In this document: positions 60,320 through 64,000 of the stretch, in pieces
How positions within the stretch are numbered: position 1 is the stretch's first letter
Layout of the letters: the number at the start of each line of letters is the position of its first letter
Assembly (NCBI RefSeq): GCF_002975205.1
Contig: NZ_PCOC01000002.1
Coordinates: 697,001-761,000 of the forward strand
Source: Ochrobactrum vermis
GTDB taxonomy: Bacteria > Pseudomonadota > Alphaproteobacteria > Rhizobiales > Rhizobiaceae
Reading direction: 5' to 3'
Length of the DNA: 64,000 nucleotides
Notes under the pieces: generated by a model
What the model was told of the DNA's origin: nothing
Databases searched by the model: none
What the model saw: only the letters and a program-made list of their open reading frames with translations
Position numbers and translations under genes: made by a program

Positions 60320-61582
60320 TCAGCGGACAAAAAACATGACAATCTGCGGCACATAGGTGGTGATCAGCAGGGGGATCAGCATCAGGATGACGAAAGGCAG
60401 CGCACCGCGTACTATGGTCGAAAAGCTTTCCCTGAAAACGCTCATTGCCACGAATAGATTCATGCCGACTGGAGGCGTGATGTAACCGATCTCCAGATTG
60501 ACCGTAGTAATGACGCCGACATGTACGGGATCGTAGCCCTGGGCCTGCATCAGCGGCAGCAGTAGCGGCGACAGGATCAGAATCGCGGAACCAATGTCCA
60601 TGAAGCAACCCGCAATCAGCAAGATGATGTTCAGTGTTAACCCCGCCGTGATCGGATTGGTGATCCACTGGCTCAACCACTCGACCATCATCTTCGGGAT
60701 GCCTTCATAGTCGAGAATGGTGTTGAAGCTGCCCGCGATGGCGAGAAGTGGCAGAAGCGTGCCGAACAGGCGGATGGATTCCCCCAGCATTTCCGAGAAG
60801 CCTTTCATCGTCAGGTCTCGATAGACCAGCCCTTCGACGATAAGAGCGTAGACGAGTGAAACCACGGCTGCTTCGGTTGCCGTAAAATAGCCGGTATAGA
60901 TACCTCCAAGTAGCAGAACTGGAAGGAACATGGCCGGGCCACCGCGTTTCAGCGCATTCAGGAGACGAGGCAGTGAGAAATTGCCACGAGCCGAGATCGG
61001 GGCGACGATTACGCAATAGATCACGAAGAAGGCCGTCATGAGGATGCCAGGGCCGATGCCACCCATGAAGAGTTTAACAATCGAAGTATCGGTGATGATG
61101 CCGTAGAGCATCATGGGAATTGATGGGGGAATCAGGATGCCGAGTGTCCCGCCTGAACATAGCAGGCCAAGCGACAATTGTTTGGAGTAGCCTTCCTTCA
61201 GCAGCGCCGGATACATGATTGAGCCGATGGCGGCGAGCGTGACGATGGATGAGCCTGAAATAGCTGCGAAAACCGCACAGGCCAGAATTGTCGCCACCGC
61301 AAGACCGCCACGAATATTGGCCGTCAGTTCTATCATGATGTTGATCAGGCGCTGCGCAATGACGCCCTTGCTCATGATGTTGCCCGCAAGGATGAACATG
61401 GGGATCGGCAGAAGCACATCGCGATCAACCGTGAACCACAAATCCTGAATGAAGAATTCGACCGATGAATTGCGCGCTACGAACTGATGTAGACAGATCA
61501 CTGCAAAGGCAAGCATCAGCACCATGGGCTGGCGTAGTATAACGAGGGCCAGACTGCCGCCCGCAATCAAGAAGCCGGTCAT
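60320..61582 (-). CDS. TRAP transporter large permease (DctM family)
   Basis: This 420-aa protein has about 12 membrane segments and DctM features such as DVLLPIPMFILAGNIMSKGVIAQRLI, SGSSIVTLAAIGSIMYPALLKEGY and GILIPPSIPMMLYG. It overlaps the small permease gene by four bases. Confidence 0.93.
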   Translation of the reverse strand: MTGFLIAGGSLALVILRQPMVLMLAFAVICLHQFVARNSSVEFFIQDLWFTVDRDVLLPIPMFILAGNIMSKGVIAQRLINIMIELTANIRGGLAVATILACAVFAAISGSSIVTLAAIGSIMYPALLKEGYSKQLSLGLLCSGGTLGILIPPSIPMMLYGIITDTSIVKLFMGGIGPGILMTAFFVIYCVIVAPISARGNFSLPRLLNALKRGGPAMFLPVLLLGGIYTGYFTATEAAVVSLVYALIVEGLVYRDLTMKGFSEMLGESIRLFGTLLPLLAIAGSFNTILDYEGIPKMMVEWLSQWITNPITAGLTLNIILLIAGCFMDIGSAILILSPLLLPLMQAQGYDPVHVGVITTVNLEIGYITPPVGMNLFVAMSVFRESFSTIVRGALPFVILMLIPLLITTYVPQIVMFFVR

Positions 61583-62133
61583 ATATCGGCACCTCCGTCA
61601 TTCGGCCGTAAGCCGGGAAAGCAACTAAACAGAAAAAACTTGAACGCAGAAAAGCCGAAGGCGACGACAAGCACGCTTTGCACTTTCCAGATGTTGAAGG
61701 GTAGGGTCATGTCCTGCTCGCCGAGCTGGTAGGTGCTGGCGATGAACAAGAAGGACGCATAGGCAAGTCCGAGACACAATATACATGAGATGATGTCGGC
61801 AAGACGTGCGAAGAAGGCGTCGTATCGCGGCGAAATCAGCTTGTCGAGCACGGTGGGACGTAAATGACCGCCATAGGAGATCACATAAGAGAAGCCCATG
61901 ATTCCGGCGACTGCCATGCAATAGACGGCGACACGCTGGGCGCCGAATATGCCTTGGCCGAGAACTTCCCGTCCAAAAATGTCCAGAACCAATGCGATTG
62001 TACCGGCAATGAAGGCAATATAACAGATGATCGTCTCCATTCGCACGACTGCCTTGTAGATGAAGACGATCAGCGCATTCGTCTCCGAGTGAACCAGCGT
62101 TCCTTTGGAGTGCGCGTCTTTGGTTGTTTCCAT
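61579..62133 (-). CDS. TRAP transporter small permease (DctQ family)
   Basis: This 184-aa protein has four membrane helices with the DctQ pattern in the first pair (IICYIAFIAGTIALVLDIFGREVLGQGIFGAQRVAVYCM...GGHLRPTVL). It is first of the three TRAP genes, 98 bases after the aldehyde dehydrogenase on the same strand. Confidence 0.88.
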   Translation of the reverse strand: METTKDAHSKGTLVHSETNALIVFIYKAVVRMETIICYIAFIAGTIALVLDIFGREVLGQGIFGAQRVAVYCMAVAGIMGFSYVISYGGHLRPTVLDKLISPRYDAFFARLADIISCILCLGLAYASFLFIASTYQLGEQDMTLPFNIWKVQSVLVVAFGFSAFKFFLFSCFPGLRPNDGGADI

Positions 62134-62231
62134 GGGCTTGACCTATGCCTGCTGCGCTGCCGTATCCGATTGTCCAGCGAATATTCCGGTCATCAGCGTG
62201 CGTGCTTTGAACAACGATGCTGACGGGATAC

Positions 62232-63668
62232 TCAGTTCATCTGGCTGACAAACTTGGTTTCGAGATAGGCTGCGGTTGCTTCGGAGCCGCCTTCCGTTCC
62301 GTAACCCGAATCTTTAATTCCTCCAAACGGCACTTCAGGCAGTGCAAGGCCGTTGTGATTGATACTTAGCATGCCTGCTTCCATGTCGCGGGTCAGAGCG
62401 TGAGCTGTTCTGGCGGAACTGGTGAAGGCATAGGATGCAAGGCCGAAAGGCAGGCGATTTGCTTCGCCGATAGCATCTTCGTATGATTGGAACCGGTTGA
62501 TGATAGCTACGGGGCCGAAAGGTTCTTCATTCATGATCTTTGCCGAAATGGGAACATTGACCAGCACGGTTGGTTCGAAGAAGTTGCCCTTGTTGCCGAT
62601 CCGCCGTCCGCCCGTCTTCACTTCTCCGCCCTGCTGTACGGCATCGGCTATCAGGTCTTCCATGGCAAGGACGCGCCGTTCATTTGCCAGCGGTCCCATC
62701 TGGATTGCGTCATTGAAACCATTGCCGACGATGATGGCTTTGGCGGCCTTCACGAAGCCGTTGATGAACTGTTCCGCTACTCCTTCCTGTACAAGAAAGC
62801 GCGTTGGAGAGATGCAGATCTGACCGGCGTTTCGAAACTTGGAAGCGGATGTCACGGAGATTGCCTTTTGCAGATCCGCGTCGTCAAAGATGAGGACCGG
62901 CGCGTGTCCGCCCAGTTCCATCGTGACCCGTTTCATATGTAGGCCAGCAAGTGAAGCCAATTCCTTGCCTACGGGAGTAGAGCCGGTGAAGGAGATTTTG
63001 CGAATTGTCGGATGGGGAATTAGATAGGATGATATTTCCGATGCCTTGCCGTTGACAAGATTGACGACGCCAGCGGGGATTCCTGCGTCGGCGAAGGCTC
63101 GCACCAGTTCCGCCGGGGAGGCCGGGGTCTCATGCGGTGCTTTTACGATGATCGAGCAGCCGGTCGCGACCGCCGCTGAAAGCTTTCGAACAGCTTGGTT
63201 GATGGGAAAGTTCCACGGTGTAAAGGCTGCAACCGGTCCAATTGGCTGCTTGATTGCCAGTTGGGACACGTCGCTGTGGCGAGCTGGAATGACCTGGCCA
63301 TAGGTGCGCCGGGCCTCTTCGGCAAACCACTCGATGATGTCCGCTGCACTTAGAACTTCTGCTCTGGACTGTTCCAGTGGCTTGCCCTGCTCGAGCGTCA
63401 TGAGGCGGCCTATATGATCGACCCGCTCTCTCATGAGGCTGGCGGCCTTGCGCATGATTTTCGAACGTTCGAACGGAGACGTTTCCCGCCAGACACGAAA
63501 GCCGCGTTCGGCGGCAACAAGAGCTAGATCAAGATCTTCCTGGCGAGCCTGTGCAATATGGCCGACGATCTCGTTTGTTGCCGGATCGATAAGCGGCATC
63601 GTTTCGCCCTTAAGCGCGTCGCGCCATTCACCGTTGATGAAAAGTTTGATCTTCAGTTCGTTTAGCAT
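62232..63668 (-). CDS. NAD(P)-dependent aldehyde dehydrogenase, succinate-semialdehyde type
   Basis: The ATG at 63668 gives 478 aa; an upstream GTG is less likely. Catalytic residues are visible: Glu in VTMELGGHAPVLIFDDADL and Cys in FRNAGQICISPTRF. The C-terminal KDSGYGTEGGSEATAAYLETKFVSQ is typical of the succinate-semialdehyde (GabD-like) group. It is the first gene of the leftward operon before the TRAP genes and probably oxidises an aldehyde derived from the transported solute. Confidence 0.92.
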   Translation of the reverse strand: MLNELKIKLFINGEWRDALKGETMPLIDPATNEIVGHIAQARQEDLDLALVAAERGFRVWRETSPFERSKIMRKAASLMRERVDHIGRLMTLEQGKPLEQSRAEVLSAADIIEWFAEEARRTYGQVIPARHSDVSQLAIKQPIGPVAAFTPWNFPINQAVRKLSAAVATGCSIIVKAPHETPASPAELVRAFADAGIPAGVVNLVNGKASEISSYLIPHPTIRKISFTGSTPVGKELASLAGLHMKRVTMELGGHAPVLIFDDADLQKAISVTSASKFRNAGQICISPTRFLVQEGVAEQFINGFVKAAKAIIVGNGFNDAIQMGPLANERRVLAMEDLIADAVQQGGEVKTGGRRIGNKGNFFEPTVLVNVPISAKIMNEEPFGPVAIINRFQSYEDAIGEANRLPFGLASYAFTSSARTAHALTRDMEAGMLSINHNGLALPEVPFGGIKDSGYGTEGGSEATAAYLETKFVSQMN

Positions 63669-63740
63669 GGGCACCGCTCGAATATTTTGGCTTTGAGGGT
63701 CTGCGATACTGTTGGCGATATCGCATACGGTTGCTATATG

Positions 63741-63912
63741 TTCTGAAATATAGAACGCTATTCCAAATATTTATTGTATAGGTAGACAACCTTTGTCAAG
63801 CTGGATTGTCGGCAAAACCTATTGTCCGGTTGCGGAGTTGTCATAATGGAATTGACAAGGAAGATATGGCGGCGATAGACTGGAATTCAGAACTGTATTC
63901 TATATTCTAGAA
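63741..63912. promoter_or_regulatory. Divergent promoters with two TTCTA-N5-TAGAA-like operators
   Basis: Copies TTCTGAAATATAGAA (63741-63755) and TTCTATATTCTAGAA (63898-63912) match the operator at 51896. TTGACA on the minus strand (63794-63799) precedes the first, and TTGACA on the plus strand (63852-63857) with GATAGA (63874-63879) precedes the second. Each operator therefore lies just downstream of a promoter facing outwards. Confidence 0.65.
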
Positions 63913-63941
63913 CACTCCCGCAATCTGCAATTCCATTCGGA

Positions 63942-64000
63942 ATGACGATGCGTCTGGGGCAATATATGCAAGGCGCGAGAGAGATCGCGGGACGCGGTTG
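63942..64000 (+). CDS. Start of a divergent gene cut by the window edge
   Basis: An ATG at 63942 (second ATG at 63948) opens a frame reading MTMRLGQYMQGAREIAGRG to the window end, 30 bases after an operator and a candidate promoter. Too little is visible to name a family. Confidence 0.45.
   Translation, partial: MTMRLGQYMQGAREIAGRG

Noticed and set aside
1..64000. CRISPR arrays, tRNA or rRNA genes, prophage
   Set aside because: No regularly spaced repeats, no tRNA-like cloverleaf or rRNA sequence and no phage structural genes were seen; the only mobile gene is the IS110 transposase.

Overview
The window reads as an alphaproteobacterial replicon, most like the Brucella/Ochrobactrum group (Rhizobiales). 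The reasons are gene content (a DRL-type oxidoreductase, a rhizobial-style mosaic repeat, Prc/Tsp, TRAP and ABC catabolic operons), about 55-60% GC by eye, and uniform codon use outside one decayed patch. The genus is inferred; no rRNA or tRNA gene was seen.

Region 1 (1-3670): a GMC-family FAD oxidoreductase (3' end cut by the window edge) and an MHS-type MFS transporter, divergent from an IclR regulator with a long palindromic operator between them.

Region 2 (3780-18909): a polyol-PTS locus. It holds a galactitol-type EIIA/B/C, a glucitol-type EIIA/B/C with GutM, a dedicated HPr-EI fusion, a SorC-type regulator, a DRL-family (DXP reductoisomerase-like) oxidoreductase and an acetoin-dehydrogenase-like E1alpha/E1beta/E2. 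The same 10-bp word, GAACATTTGT, lies in front of all the PTS/DRL operons. The chemistry suggests catabolism of a methyl-branched polyol (2-C-methylerythritol is the obvious candidate): PTS import and phosphorylation, oxidation by DRL run backwards to a 1-deoxyketose phosphate, then acetoin-type cleavage to acetyl-CoA plus an aldose phosphate. This is a hypothesis.

Region 3 (19106-24607): Prc protease, an ArsR/SRPBCC pair, then a graveyard of gene fragments (sugar ABC ATPase tail, autotransporter with an internal deletion) and an IS110-family element.

Region 4 (24608-51274): a non-flagellar type III secretion system: SctU, V, Y, X, D, F, K, J, I, an SctC N-terminal half, T, S, R, Q, O, N, L. 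Its outer-membrane part looks assembled from Tad-pilus parts: a CpaC-like secretin, a CpaD-like lipoprotein and a TadD-like TPR lipoprotein. SctU lacks the NPTH autocleavage motif. A 2389-residue multidomain protein with an N-terminal FPPPP/polyproline run sits at the end of the cluster and is the best candidate secreted substrate. No translocators or gatekeeper were recognised. Two RpiR-type regulators and an L,D-transpeptidase lie inside the cluster.

Region 5 (51854-64000): a catabolic locus with a polar amino-acid ABC transporter, a BisC-like molybdopterin oxidoreductase, a PfkB kinase and an SDR, convergent with a TRAP transporter and a semialdehyde dehydrogenase. Three copies of a TTCTA-N5-TAGAA operator mark its two ends. 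A divergent gene begins at the right edge.
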